Numbered from the stretch's first letter, positions 23,094 through 32,033 are shown. The stretch is 64,000 nucleotides of DNA from an uncultured Clostridia bacterium (GCA_947624675.1 CANQLI010000005.1:1-64000); one strand, 5' to 3'. A program made the numbers and translations. The notes: a model not told the origin generated them from the letters alone.

Positions 23094-25076
23094 TTAAGAT
23101 ATATCTGCCATTTCGATGTAGTCGTGACCGTTTACCGAAATAAACTCTTTTCTTCCCTGAAGATCGTTTCCAAGAAGCATTTCAAACATAAATTCCATAT
23201 GCTCCTTTTCCTCGTGCGGAAGCACCTGAATAAGTCGTCTAGTATCGGGATTCATCGTTGTGAGCGACATCATATCCGGCTCGTTTTCACCAAGTCCTTT
23301 CGAGCGCTGTAAAGTGTACTTTGTATCTCCTATCATCTGAAGTATCTGAGACTTTTCGCGTTCGTCATATGCAAAATATGTTTTATCCTTAGTCGTTATC
23401 TCAAAAAGCGGAGATTCCGCAATATAAATATATCCCTTTTCTATAAGTGTCGGTGTCAGCCGATAAAGCATCGCAAGTATCAGCGTCCTTATCTGGAATC
23501 CGTCCTCATCGGCATCGGTACAGATAACTATCTTGTTCCACCTCAAATTGTCAATATTAAACGAAGAAAGCTCCTTGTTCTGTTTCACATTGACCTCGAC
23601 TCCACAGCCAAGTACCTTCAGAAGATCGGTTATTATTTCGCTTTTAAAAATCTTTGAATAGTCCGCCTTAAGACAGTTAAGTATCTTTCCTCTTACCGGG
23701 ATAACCGCCTGAAACTCCGCGTCTCTTGCGAGCTTTACCGAACCAAGCGCAGAATCGCCCTCAACTATATAAAGCTCTCGTCGTGAAACATCCTTAGTGC
23801 GGCAGTCAACAAATTTCTGCACCATATTGGCAAGATCAATTTTTGCGGTCAGCGCCTTTGAAACGCTTACTCTTGTCTGTTCAGCTCTCTCACGGCTTCT
23901 CTTGTTAATGAGTATCTGCTCGCATATTTTTATCGCCTCATCAGGGTTTTCGATAAAATACACTTCTAATGAGCGCTTTAGAAAATCCGTCATACACTCA
24001 TATATAAACTTATTTGTTATGCTTTTTTTAGTCTGATTCTCATAAGATGTCTGAGTCGAAAACGAATTTGAAACCAGCACGAGCGAGTCTTTTACATCAT
24101 CAAATTTAATGCTCTTTTCATTTTTTGTGTACTTGCCGTTTTGCTTTAAATACGAATCTATCTGAGATGTAAACGCCTGTCTTACGGCATTAGCCGGTGA
24201 ACCTCCGTGTTCGAGAAAGCTTGAATTGTGATAATACTCCGCGAAGCTAAAGGACTTTGTAAACACAAACGCCACTCCAAGCTTCACCTTATATTCGTCC
24301 TTATCAGCCCTGTCCTTTCCTTTTCTGTCGGCATAAATCGCCTGTATCGTGGTGATGGCATTATTTCCCGCCACCTCTTTTACATAGTCCTCTATCCCGT
24401 TTTCATATACAAATGTCTGTTCGTCAAAGGTTCCCTTGTGATTCTGACGCCTGAAAACAAATTTCACATTAGGATTAACGACTGCCTGCCGCTTAAGCGT
24501 TTCACAAAAATACTCGTCCTCTATATTTATGTCTGTAAACACCTCGAGATCGGGGCGCCATTTTGTCTTTGTTCCCGTTCTTCTTTTTTGATAAGGCTCC
24601 CTTTTGAGTCCGCCTATATTTTTTCCCTTCTCAAAATGAAGCTCATATCTGTATCCGTCTCTGTAAACCTCAACATCCATATACTCCGAGGCATACTGCG
24701 TAGCGCAAGCGCCGAGACCGTTAAGTCCAAGCGAAAACTCATAATTAGAGCTGTCCTGCTTATACTTTCCTCCGGCATACAGCTCACAGTAGACAAGCTC
24801 CCAGTTATATCTTTTCTGGACCTTATTATAATCCACAGGACAGCCCGCACCGAAGTCCTCTATCTCTATCGAATTATCGTTATATTTAGTCAGAATTATT
24901 TTATCTCCTCTGCCGTCTCTTGCTTCATCTATTGAATTTGACAGTATCTCAAAAACAGAATGCTTACAGCCCTCAAGTCCGTCCGAACCGAAAATAACAC
25001 CGGGTCTGAGTCTTACTCTGTCTGCTCCCTCCAATACCTCGATCGATTCGTTAGTATATGCCTTATTTTCCGCCAT
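23094..25076 (-). CDS. Type IIA topoisomerase subunit B (topoisomerase IV/gyrase-like)
   Basis: ATPase and TOPRIM subunit, about 660 residues. The GHKL ATP site is EILSNSIDEA with downstream DFGAGCPVD. The transducer domain follows. The TOPRIM domain has EGDSALGS and the metal-binding CTDADEDGFQ. The conserved PVRGKILN precedes it. The ATG at 25076 has AAGGAGAG upstream and is preferred to an in-frame start at 25151. The sequence departs from ordinary GyrB/ParE (for example GADRVRLRPGVIFGS). It is therefore labelled by family only. Confidence 0.85.
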   Translation of the reverse strand: MAENKAYTNESIEVLEGADRVRLRPGVIFGSDGLEGCKHSVFEILSNSIDEARDGRGDKIILTKYNDNSIEIEDFGAGCPVDYNKVQKRYNWELVYCELYAGGKYKQDSSNYEFSLGLNGLGACATQYASEYMDVEVYRDGYRYELHFEKGKNIGGLKREPYQKRRTGTKTKWRPDLEVFTDINIEDEYFCETLKRQAVVNPNVKFVFRRQNHKGTFDEQTFVYENGIEDYVKEVAGNNAITTIQAIYADRKGKDRADKDEYKVKLGVAFVFTKSFSFAEYYHNSSFLEHGGSPANAVRQAFTSQIDSYLKQNGKYTKNEKSIKFDDVKDSLVLVSNSFSTQTSYENQTKKSITNKFIYECMTDFLKRSLEVYFIENPDEAIKICEQILINKRSRERAEQTRVSVSKALTAKIDLANMVQKFVDCRTKDVSRRELYIVEGDSALGSVKLARDAEFQAVIPVRGKILNCLKADYSKIFKSEIITDLLKVLGCGVEVNVKQNKELSSFNIDNLRWNKIVICTDADEDGFQIRTLILAMLYRLTPTLIEKGYIYIAESPLFEITTKDKTYFAYDEREKSQILQMIGDTKYTLQRSKGLGENEPDMMSLTTMNPDTRRLIQVLPHEEKEHMEFMFEMLLGNDLQGRKEFISVNGHDYIEMADIS

Positions 25077-25110
25077 ATTGTCTCTCCTTGTCATTTTCAC
25101 ACTATTATAT

Positions 25111-25140
25111 AGTATACCACAAAATATATGGCTTTGTAAA
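25111..25140 (-). promoter_or_regulatory. Promoter of the topoisomerase operon
   Basis: TTTACA (25135-25140) and TATACT (25111-25116, preceded by GTGG) have an 18-base spacer on the minus strand. Confidence 0.65.
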
Positions 25141-25246
25141 CACCGCACCACAATATTTGCAAAAAAAATTGTTATCTTTTTCGGAATACAGGCTTTTCAC
25201 TTTACATATACTTTCATAGAAAATGCTAATACAAGGGAGGACACTT

Positions 25247-26773
25247 ATGGACTTTTTCGTAAACCATGAAAAGATCACAAGTACAAAGGTTTTGCTTGAT
25301 ACGACTTGTGAGCAGTCGGCAGAGTGGGATCTTATTCTGCCCGACTATTATCCTGATATTTTCAGAATACTTAAATGCAGCTTTACACCTGCCGTTACAT
25401 CAAGGAGCATAAACGGGAGCCGGATCTCTTTTGAGCTTACCGTAAACATCAAGATACTTTACTGCTCCGCAGAAAACAAGAAGGTAAACTGCGTTGAACA
25501 AAAACAGGTCTTTACAAAAACACTCGACATAAACGGAGATGTTCAAAATCCTGAGATACATCTTCGTCCGAGAACAGACTACATAAACTGCCGGGTGCAA
25601 AATCAAAGGCGCCTCGACATACGCGGCTGTGTATCGACAAGAGTAAAGGTCATAGGAGAAGAAACAAGCGAGCTTCTGATCGGCGCATCAGGCGGAAAGA
25701 TACAGCTTAAGCGTGAAGAGGTTTCTGTTTTAAAACGGCGAATAAGCTTTTCTAAGCGCATAACGGTATCAGAAGAAATAGAGCTGAGCGAGCAGAAGCC
25801 GGATATGGATTCTATGATCAAGACCTCCTGTGACATTGATATGACCGAATGTAAGGTTATTCCCGATAAGATGGTGGTAAAGGGAGAGGCAAAGGCGTTT
25901 GTCCTTTACAACACATCAGACGACTCCTGTGACAGCTTAAAATTTTCACTTCCGTTTTCAAATATACTGGATATCGACGGTGCGGATGAAAGCTTTAAGG
26001 TCTTTACTCAGATCGAGTCTCCTTTTATTGAGATAATCCCAAAAAGCAATTCTCAGCGTGAATACACCTGTGAGATCTCCTTTACAGTCTGTGTAAACGC
26101 TTATAAGTATGACAACGAATATCTCGTTCTGGATGCTTATTCGACCGCATATGAATGTGAAAACGAAGCTTCACAGTTAAACTGTGAGTTATGTCCCGAG
26201 GATGTGTCTGTGAGATTTGACCTTACCGGAACACTTAAAAGCGATGACGCCCGGCTCAGCGAGGTCATTGACGCTTCGGCTGAATGCTACAATGTCCAGT
26301 ACAGGACCGAAAACAACAACTTATTGGTTTTCGGAAGTATCGACATATCTCTTATGGCGAGAGATCCCGACGGCTGTCCTTTGCTTCTTTCAGACACTCT
26401 TTCATTTGAAAAGCAATTAGATACAAAAGCTGATTGTATATCGTCAATAGACTTAACAGCAAAGATATGTTCGGTAGATTATATGATAAAATCAGATGAC
26501 TGTGCAGAGATAACAGTTTCTGCCGAAATCAACGCAAATGTAAAGAAATGTCTTAAAAGCAGCGTCTTAAAAAACATCAGTCTTAACGAGAACAGTAAAA
26601 AAACCTGTAACCCAAACTGTGCGCTAAAGCTATACAACTGTGAGGAAAACGAGTCCCTTTGGGATGTGGCAAAGCGCTTCAACACCTCTCCGTCAGCTAT
26701 CGCACAGGAAAACGATCTTACACAAAGCGATTCGCTCCCTAAAGCGATGTTACTTATTCCCATAACCGATTAA
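25247..26773 (+). CDS. sipL: SipL-like spore coat morphogenesis protein (DUF3794 repeats plus LysM)
   Basis: 508 residues. Several copies of the SPOCS/DUF3794 fold fill most of the protein (for example around CEQSAEWDLILPDYYPDIFRIL at the start). The C terminus is a LysM-type domain (about 455-505, NCEENESLWDVAKRFNTSPSAIAQENDL). This is the layout of Clostridioides difficile SipL, about 520 residues, whose LysM domain binds SpoIVA to anchor the coat on the forespore. spoIVA follows 13 bases later, which supports the call. ATG 25247 has GGGAGG 7 bases upstream. A CATATA...AATACAA pair ahead could be a sigma-E promoter, but this is weak. Confidence 0.82.
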   Translation: MDFFVNHEKITSTKVLLDTTCEQSAEWDLILPDYYPDIFRILKCSFTPAVTSRSINGSRISFELTVNIKILYCSAENKKVNCVEQKQVFTKTLDINGDVQNPEIHLRPRTDYINCRVQNQRRLDIRGCVSTRVKVIGEETSELLIGASGGKIQLKREEVSVLKRRISFSKRITVSEEIELSEQKPDMDSMIKTSCDIDMTECKVIPDKMVVKGEAKAFVLYNTSDDSCDSLKFSLPFSNILDIDGADESFKVFTQIESPFIEIIPKSNSQREYTCEISFTVCVNAYKYDNEYLVLDAYSTAYECENEASQLNCELCPEDVSVRFDLTGTLKSDDARLSEVIDASAECYNVQYRTENNNLLVFGSIDISLMARDPDGCPLLLSDTLSFEKQLDTKADCISSIDLTAKICSVDYMIKSDDCAEITVSAEINANVKKCLKSSVLKNISLNENSKKTCNPNCALKLYNCEENESLWDVAKRFNTSPSAIAQENDLTQSDSLPKAMLLIPITD

Positions 26774-26786
26774 GGAGGTCTATTAT

Positions 26787-28259
26787 ATGAGTTCGATATA
26801 CTCCGATATTGCTAAACGTTCCGGCGGCAATATCTACATTGGCGTGGTAGGACCGGTAAGGACCGGAAAATCCACCTTTATTCATCGGTTTATGGAAACC
26901 GTTGTAATACCAAACATTAAAAGCGAATTTGCCCGCGAAAGGGCGATAGATGAGCTTCCGCAGTCATCCGGCGGAAAAACAATAATGACAACTGAGCCTA
27001 AGTTTATTCCTGAAGAAGCGGTGGACATATGCCTTGAGGAAAACTCAAAGCTTAGCGTTAAGCTCATCGACTGTGTCGGATATGTGATCCCGTCCGCAGT
27101 CGGATATTTTGAAAATGAAGCTCCACGTATGGTAAAGACTCCATGGTTCGACGATGAGATACCGTTTAATATGGCGGCGGAGATAGGCACTCAAAAGGTC
27201 ATAACCGAACATTCTACGATAGGTCTTGTAATTACTACCGACGGCAGCATAACCGACCTTCCGAGAGATGAATACGAGGTTTGTGAGGAACAGGTAATCA
27301 AAGAGCTTAAAGAATTAAACAAGCCGTTTGTTGTACTTTTAAACTCCGTGTCCCCGGAATCTAAGGAATGTGAGGAGCTTTGCAGAAGCTTAAAGGAAAA
27401 ATACGGGTGCTGCGTTATGCCGGTAAACTGCCTTGAGCTCAGCGAGGACGACATAAAGGCAATTTTATCACAGGTGCTTTACTCATTCCCTATAAAAGAA
27501 ATCAGCTTTAATATGCCGCGCTGGATCTCAAGGCTTGACAAAGGACACTGGCTCAAGGATAACATATTAAGCTGTATCAAAGACTCGGCAAGCGAAATCT
27601 ATGAGATACGCGACATTGAAAAAATGACGGTCTGTATCAGCAAAAACGAATATGTTATATCTGCAAGCGTACAAACACTTGATTTCGGAAGTGGCTCTGC
27701 CATTATAAGTATCAGTCTTGACGAGAGCCTGTTTTATAAGATCATAGCTGAAAAAACCAACCTCAATGTATCAGACGAGTCCGACCTTATGAGTATGATC
27801 CTCGAGCTTACTAAAGCTAAAAGCTCTTTTGAAAAGTTCGAAAGCGCATTGAACCAGGTCGAAGCGACCGGCTACGGAATAGTTATGCCGACGCTTTCAG
27901 AGCTCACTCTTGATGAACCCGAAATAGTAAAACAGAGCGGAAAATACGGCGTTAGACTTAAGGCGAGCGCTCCAACAGTTCATATGATAAAAGCTCAGAT
28001 ATCAACCGAGATAAATCCTATTGTCGGAAGCGAGGAACAGTCTAACGAGCTTGTTTCATATCTTCTCGGCGACCTCTCCGACAATCCCGAAAAGATATGG
28101 GATTCAAATATTTTCGGAAAATCTCTGTATGAGCTTGTAAACGAAGGTCTGAACGCAAAAATCATAAGGCTTGGCGCTGACGCAAGAGAAAAGCTCGGCG
28201 AGGCGGTTGAAAGAATAGTAAACGAAGGCTGTAACGGTCTTATATGCTTTATCCTGTAA
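26787..28259 (+). CDS. spoIVA: Stage IV sporulation protein A, coat basement ATPase
   Basis: Cytoskeletal ATPase that polymerises on the mother-cell face of the outer forespore membrane and carries the spore coat. 490 residues, almost exactly the length of B. subtilis SpoIVA. Walker A is GPVRTGKST (about 21-29). The TRAFAC-like G2/G3 region follows with KLIDCVGYV. The conserved C-terminal end, ERIVNEGCNGLICFIL, matches the family. AGGAGG precedes the ATG. It is co-oriented and adjacent to sipL, so the two partners are made from one mRNA. Expected to be expressed in the mother cell. Confidence 0.97.
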   Translation: MSSIYSDIAKRSGGNIYIGVVGPVRTGKSTFIHRFMETVVIPNIKSEFARERAIDELPQSSGGKTIMTTEPKFIPEEAVDICLEENSKLSVKLIDCVGYVIPSAVGYFENEAPRMVKTPWFDDEIPFNMAAEIGTQKVITEHSTIGLVITTDGSITDLPRDEYEVCEEQVIKELKELNKPFVVLLNSVSPESKECEELCRSLKEKYGCCVMPVNCLELSEDDIKAILSQVLYSFPIKEISFNMPRWISRLDKGHWLKDNILSCIKDSASEIYEIRDIEKMTVCISKNEYVISASVQTLDFGSGSAIISISLDESLFYKIIAEKTNLNVSDESDLMSMILELTKAKSSFEKFESALNQVEATGYGIVMPTLSELTLDEPEIVKQSGKYGVRLKASAPTVHMIKAQISTEINPIVGSEEQSNELVSYLLGDLSDNPEKIWDSNIFGKSLYELVNEGLNAKIIRLGADAREKLGEAVERIVNEGCNGLICFIL

Positions 28260-28537
28260 CCGAGAACTCAGTCGGGAGCAATATCTCCAAATAAAAGCCA
28301 GACTGCCGGCTACTAAATAAACCAGCCTTAAGTAAACTTTGTGTTTTGTATTTTTTCCTCCCTCTACTAATAGCGCAAAATCAGGAAAAAATGTACGCAA
28401 ACGTACATTCTTCATAAAATATCTTATGTTTTGTAACAGAATATTTACAATATTCATAATCTATTCACAAAATAGCAGATGCAGCATCAAAAAAATTTAC
28501 CCCTTATCACCTGAAAAGATGATAAGGAACATATTAC
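28260..28537. other. Intergenic region with two palindromes
   Basis: No gene is seen. AATGTACG-CAAA-CGTACATT (28390-28409) and GAATATT-TAC-AATATTC (28439-28455) are perfect inverted repeats. CCTTATCA (28502-28509) also faces TGATAAGG (28520-28527). They could be operators or weak terminators. None has a good U-tract for spoIVA. Confidence 0.5.
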
Positions 28538-28574
28538 AAAAATACTGACAGACCACAACGATCTGTCAGTGTTT
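28538..28574. terminator. Bidirectional terminator between spoIVA and the pilin-like gene
   Basis: 9-bp stem ACTGACAGA (28544-28552) / TCTGTCAGT (28562-28570). GTTTTTATTT follows on plus and ATTTTTG on minus. Confidence 0.8.
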
Positions 28575-29645
28575 TTATTTCGCTAAATCTGTGCTGTTTC
28601 CCGATTTCAGATCGCTCAATAAGTCTTTTACCGTTTTAACAGCGCTTGGATCTTTAAGAAAATACGCCTCACTGTAATCCTCGCTCCACACACAATTCGC
28701 TTTAAACGCTATGTCTGAACCGTTTTTGAAATTCGCATTTATATTATCAACGCTCAAATAATCGTCAAGCCTTGCGCTTCTCAGTCCGAAAACAACAAAT
28801 CCGCCTTCTCCCATCACTGCCGTATCGTTGCCTTCCGCTTCGTAGATATTATCGCCAAGCCCTCCTGTATATGCGACTATCGGCATATATCCTGCGCTGT
28901 TATATGCCTTATAGAACTTGTTTTTGCATATTTCCTTTTCGTTTATCACAACTGTAAGGCACATACTTAAAGTCAGATTTTTCTTGCTTATTGCGTCTGT
29001 TGTCAGCGCATCAACACATTCCTTTACCGCATTAAACTTACCCGTATCTATTTTGGTGATCTCATAAAGCTTTAAAACCAGATCATCAATATCCTTTCCG
29101 GAATCTTTGTAGCTCCCCTTGATATTTTCATTATTTAAAATGTCCCCTATCATTTCAACAATAGTAACTCTTTCAGAATCGACGGGGTTTTCCTTATAGC
29201 CGCATTCAAAGCTGTTGGTTCCTACATTTCCGTCCTGACATTTTGTTGTTATATCAACCGAGTAGCCCAAAAGCTCACTATCAGGATTTTCTTCTGACTT
29301 AACCTCTTTTATGTTCCAAGAAACATAGACGGTGTTCTTGTCATCACAAAAGTTTTTGAGCTTTAACTCAAATGTTGTCGCAGGTGTACCTTTCACGCTG
29401 TCATCAAATTTTGACACAGCGCTTATTATGTCAGACGAAACTCCTATCGGACTTCCGTATCTCTCTACCGCACAGGTAGTCTGTACTTCAGAAAGCAGAC
29501 TTTCAATAGCAAGCGTACAGTTTTGCGTCTTATTTCTTGTTACATATCCTATTACATTGGGTACAGCAATAACAGCCGCCATAACAGTTATGACGAGCAC
29601 CGCGATAACTTCTACAAGCGTAAAGCCGTTTTTATTATGCTTCAT
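28575..29645 (-). CDS. Type IV pilin-like (prepilin-type) secreted protein
   Basis: 356 residues. The N terminus is a class III prepilin signal: a short basic leader ending in Gly, then FTLVEVIAVLVITVMAAVIAVPNVIGYV with the conserved Glu at +5 and a hydrophobic helix. Prepilin peptidase would cleave before Phe. The long C-terminal domain, with several Cys, is unlike small major pilins and is not recognised. No pilus assembly ATPase, platform protein or peptidase gene is nearby. It follows the PII-like gene by 23 bases on the same strand. Surface or competence-pseudopilin roles are possible but unproven. Confidence 0.75.
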   Translation of the reverse strand: MKHNKNGFTLVEVIAVLVITVMAAVIAVPNVIGYVTRNKTQNCTLAIESLLSEVQTTCAVERYGSPIGVSSDIISAVSKFDDSVKGTPATTFELKLKNFCDDKNTVYVSWNIKEVKSEENPDSELLGYSVDITTKCQDGNVGTNSFECGYKENPVDSERVTIVEMIGDILNNENIKGSYKDSGKDIDDLVLKLYEITKIDTGKFNAVKECVDALTTDAISKKNLTLSMCLTVVINEKEICKNKFYKAYNSAGYMPIVAYTGGLGDNIYEAEGNDTAVMGEGGFVVFGLRSARLDDYLSVDNINANFKNGSDIAFKANCVWSEDYSEAYFLKDPSAVKTVKDLLSDLKSGNSTDLAK

Positions 29646-29668
29646 TCAATATCCCCTCTGTATTCAGG

Positions 29669-30013
29669 TCAATTACCTTTCTTGTTAACTCCGTCAGCAA
29701 AGCTCAATGGTATTCCCATAAGTACACCCGTGTTAGGCATATCAAGATCACCGAATACCTCTGAAACGATTTGCCTTACCGTATTGACCTTATCGTCGTC
29801 AACACCGAAAAGTATCGTTTTTGAGCTTTCATTCTGTGTTTTTACTATCTCTTTAAAAATATCAAACATAGGCATACCGTCAACATTTGCAAGACTTTTT
29901 GCCATACCGGTGCTTTCAAGCACTGTGCCGCCCTTTATTCCTGCAATAGCAAGCCTTTTCATAAGTTCGTCTATAAGATCGTCTTTTTTTGTAAAAAATA
30001 TCAGCAGCTGCAT
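29669..30013 (-). CDS. PII/CutA-like superfamily protein
   Basis: 114 residues. The ferredoxin-like plan of PII-type proteins is visible: strand MQLLIFFTKKDDL, helix DELMKRLAIAGIKGGTVLEST, a T-loop-like segment, then KTILFGVDDDKVNTVRQIV and a closing strand GVLMGIPL. It lacks the GlnB uridylylation Tyr context and is probably a small-molecule sensor of a divergent group. The ATG at 30013 has GGAGG 7 bases upstream. An in-frame start at 30052 overlaps prmA. The gene begins inside the gap after prmA and is probably co-transcribed with it. Confidence 0.62.
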   Translation of the reverse strand: MQLLIFFTKKDDLIDELMKRLAIAGIKGGTVLESTGMAKSLANVDGMPMFDIFKEIVKTQNESSKTILFGVDDDKVNTVRQIVSEVFGDLDMPNTGVLMGIPLSFADGVNKKGN

Positions 30014-30029
30014 ATCCTTCCTCCTTTTC

Positions 30030-31010
30030 TTACCCCAAAACTGTTTTCTCAAACACTGCGGAAATCCAATCCTTACTCTCTCTTAGATCTTTAAGAATAA
30101 ATCCGCAATTTTCTATAACTCCGACTACTTCATCCTTGCGCTGTGAAATAATTCCCGAAACTACTAAAATTCCACCTTGCTTTAAAAATCCTGAAAACAC
30201 ACCGCTCATAGCTATAAGAATATCAGAAACAATATTGGCACAGACAATGTCGTAAGCATTTCCGATTTTATTCCTTAACTCCCCATCGTCAATAACATTA
30301 CCGCAGAATAACCTGAAGCTATCTTCTTTAATACCATTTTTTAAAAGATTATCCTTAGCTATTCTTACAGAATTTTCATCAATATCGACCGCCGTTATCT
30401 CTCCGGCACCCAGCAAAAATCCTGCGATAGACAATATACCGCTTCCGCATCCGAGATCAAGCATTCTGTTTCCTTGTTTTATGTATTTCTCAATGTTTTC
30501 AAGACAAAGCCTTGTTGTATCATGCTGACCGGTTCCAAAGCTTGACGCAGGGTCGATCTCAAGTATTTTTCTGTTTTCACTGTCTTTTGGAGCCTCTTCC
30601 CAAGAGGGCTTTATCAAAAGCCTTTCACCTATTTTAAAAGGTTTAAAATACTGCTTCCAGTTGTTAGCCCAATCGTCCTCTGTTATATCGGAAAGAGTTA
30701 TTTCAAGCCTCCCAAGCTTATTATCACGATCCCTTTTCTTAAGAGCAGAAAGCTCTTCTTTAATCAAAAGCAAAAGCTCCGCTCCCTGTTCGTTCTGCGG
30801 CAGATATACCGTGACGGAGGTTTCACAGTCTTTTAGCCCAAGAATCTCATCGTCAATGTAATCCCAGCTTGCAATTTTATTATCCAGAAGCTCGTCAAGC
30901 ACCTTCGGATCTTTTATCTCAAAGCCCGTAATATTAAGACCGATAAGACTGCCGCATACAATATCCGCGCCTTCAGTCGTTGTATAAATGCAAGCCTCAG
31001 TCCAGTTCAA
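30030..31010 (-). CDS. prmA: Ribosomal protein L11 methyltransferase
   Basis: Trimethylates ribosomal protein L11 using SAM, about 326 residues. An N-terminal substrate-recognition domain (to about 110) includes WANNWKQYFKPFKIGERLLIKPSWE. The SAM domain has PASSFGTGQHDTTRLC, motif I MLDLGCGSGILSIA, an acidic motif II in AVDIDENSV and the motif IV NIVSDIL. TTG at 31010 lies 7 bases after GGAGG and is preferred to GTG at 31016, which abuts it. First gene of a unit with the PII-like and pilin-like genes. Confidence 0.95.
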   Translation of the reverse strand: MNWTEACIYTTTEGADIVCGSLIGLNITGFEIKDPKVLDELLDNKIASWDYIDDEILGLKDCETSVTVYLPQNEQGAELLLLIKEELSALKKRDRDNKLGRLEITLSDITEDDWANNWKQYFKPFKIGERLLIKPSWEEAPKDSENRKILEIDPASSFGTGQHDTTRLCLENIEKYIKQGNRMLDLGCGSGILSIAGFLLGAGEITAVDIDENSVRIAKDNLLKNGIKEDSFRLFCGNVIDDGELRNKIGNAYDIVCANIVSDILIAMSGVFSGFLKQGGILVVSGIISQRKDEVVGVIENCGFILKDLRESKDWISAVFEKTVLG

Positions 31011-31042
31011 CAGCACACCTCCGAAAATTTAATACCTTATAT

Positions 31043-31071
31043 AGTATATCACATTATATAAAAAAAGTAAA
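31043..31071 (-). promoter_or_regulatory. Promoter of the prmA unit
   Basis: TTTACT (31066-31071) and TATACT (31043-31048) have a 17-base spacer on the minus strand. Confidence 0.65.
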
Positions 31072-31351
31072 GTCATTTGTCATAAGCATTTTCGACACGC
31101 TTCTTTAAAAATTTTTTGTTACGCCTTTTACTGTCGTCAAATTTTAAAACATAAAATATTACAGTTTGTAAACTTTTCTATTTTTAACGACAAATAATTT
31201 CAATTTATTTTATGGCACCAAATACCTTTATTAAAGAGAATCTCTCTCAAACTAACATTTTTATAATTGCTCCATCGTTTAATTGTTAAATTTTTGTTAC
31301 ATTATCCATATAAAAGTTACAAATTAGTTACAATTTAATCGTGCTTTTATA
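31072..31351. other. Intergenic A/T-rich region with three phased GTTACA repeats
   Basis: No gene is seen. GTTACA occurs at 31296-31301, 31316-31321 and 31327-31332, spaced 20 and 11 bases apart and lying 20-56 bases before the -35 box of the rsmD promoter. The rest is A/T-rich without recognisable structure. Confidence 0.5.
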
Positions 31352-31380
31352 TAGACAAACAGTTTTTATTGTAGTATAAT
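31352..31380 (+). promoter_or_regulatory. Promoter of rsmD-coaD
   Basis: TAGACA (31352-31357) and TATAAT (31375-31380) have a 17-base spacer. In the leader, TCGTGC (31439-31444) pairs with GCACGA (31452-31457) close to the ribosome-binding site. Confidence 0.75.
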
Positions 31381-31478
31381 AATTCTACGCCCCCTAAGAC
31401 ATAGGGAATGTAAATGATAAAAATGAATGTTTTAAAACTCGTGCGCTTTTTGCACGAACGAAAGGATCGTGTGTAATA

Positions 31479-32030
31479 ATGAGAGTTATTACAGGTTCGG
31501 CAAGAGGCAAAAGATTGAAAACACTTGATGGGCTTGATGTTCGCCCTACCTCCGATAAGGTTAAGGAAGCGATTTTTTCAATAATTCAGTTTGATGTGCC
31601 TTACTCGTCTGTACTCGACCTATTCTCCGGGAGCGGACAGCTCGGCATCGAAGCGCTAAGCCGCGGAGCTTCCCACTGCGTATTTGTGGATAAAAGCAAA
31701 AGCTCCCTGGCTGTGACTAAAGAAAATGTAACTTCGTGCGGATTTCTCCAAAAGTCACGACTGCTTAATATGGACAGTATTGAATATCTTAAAGTCGGAA
31801 AAAAAGGAATAGATATAGCCCTTATTGATCCTCCTTATAACAACGGTCTGGTTTTAGATTGCCTGAATGAGATAGGCAGGATCTTAAATGACGGAGCTAT
31901 CGTTGTATGTGAGCACGAGGCATCATTGACACTTGAGGAGAATATCGGTAGTCTTTATTTGTCAAAGCGATACAACTATGGAAAGACTTCAGTCAGCGTT
32001 TACAGATCAAATAACGACAGTGAGGAATGA
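31479..32030 (+). CDS. rsmD: 16S rRNA (guanine(966)-N(2))-methyltransferase RsmD
   Basis: Methylates G966 of 16S rRNA in the assembling small subunit. 183 residues, the typical length. The N-terminal signature is MRVITGSARGKRLKTL...VRPTSDKVKEAIFSI. The SAM motif is VLDLFSGSGQLGIEALSRGA, and the catalytic motif IV is LIDPPYNNG. coaD follows after 3 bases, a conserved pair in Firmicutes. Confidence 0.96.
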   Translation: MRVITGSARGKRLKTLDGLDVRPTSDKVKEAIFSIIQFDVPYSSVLDLFSGSGQLGIEALSRGASHCVFVDKSKSSLAVTKENVTSCGFLQKSRLLNMDSIEYLKVGKKGIDIALIDPPYNNGLVLDCLNEIGRILNDGAIVVCEHEASLTLEENIGSLYLSKRYNYGKTSVSVYRSNNDSEE

Positions 32031-32033
32031 TTT

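Noticed and set aside
24228-24935. 235-codon open frame opposite the topoisomerase B subunit
   Set aside because: Antisense shadow of the conserved ATPase region, with no ribosome-binding site or promoter.
29332-30086. Open frames on the plus strand opposite the pilin-like, PII-like and prmA genes
   Set aside because: They are out of phase with strong family matches on the minus strand and have no ribosome-binding sites.
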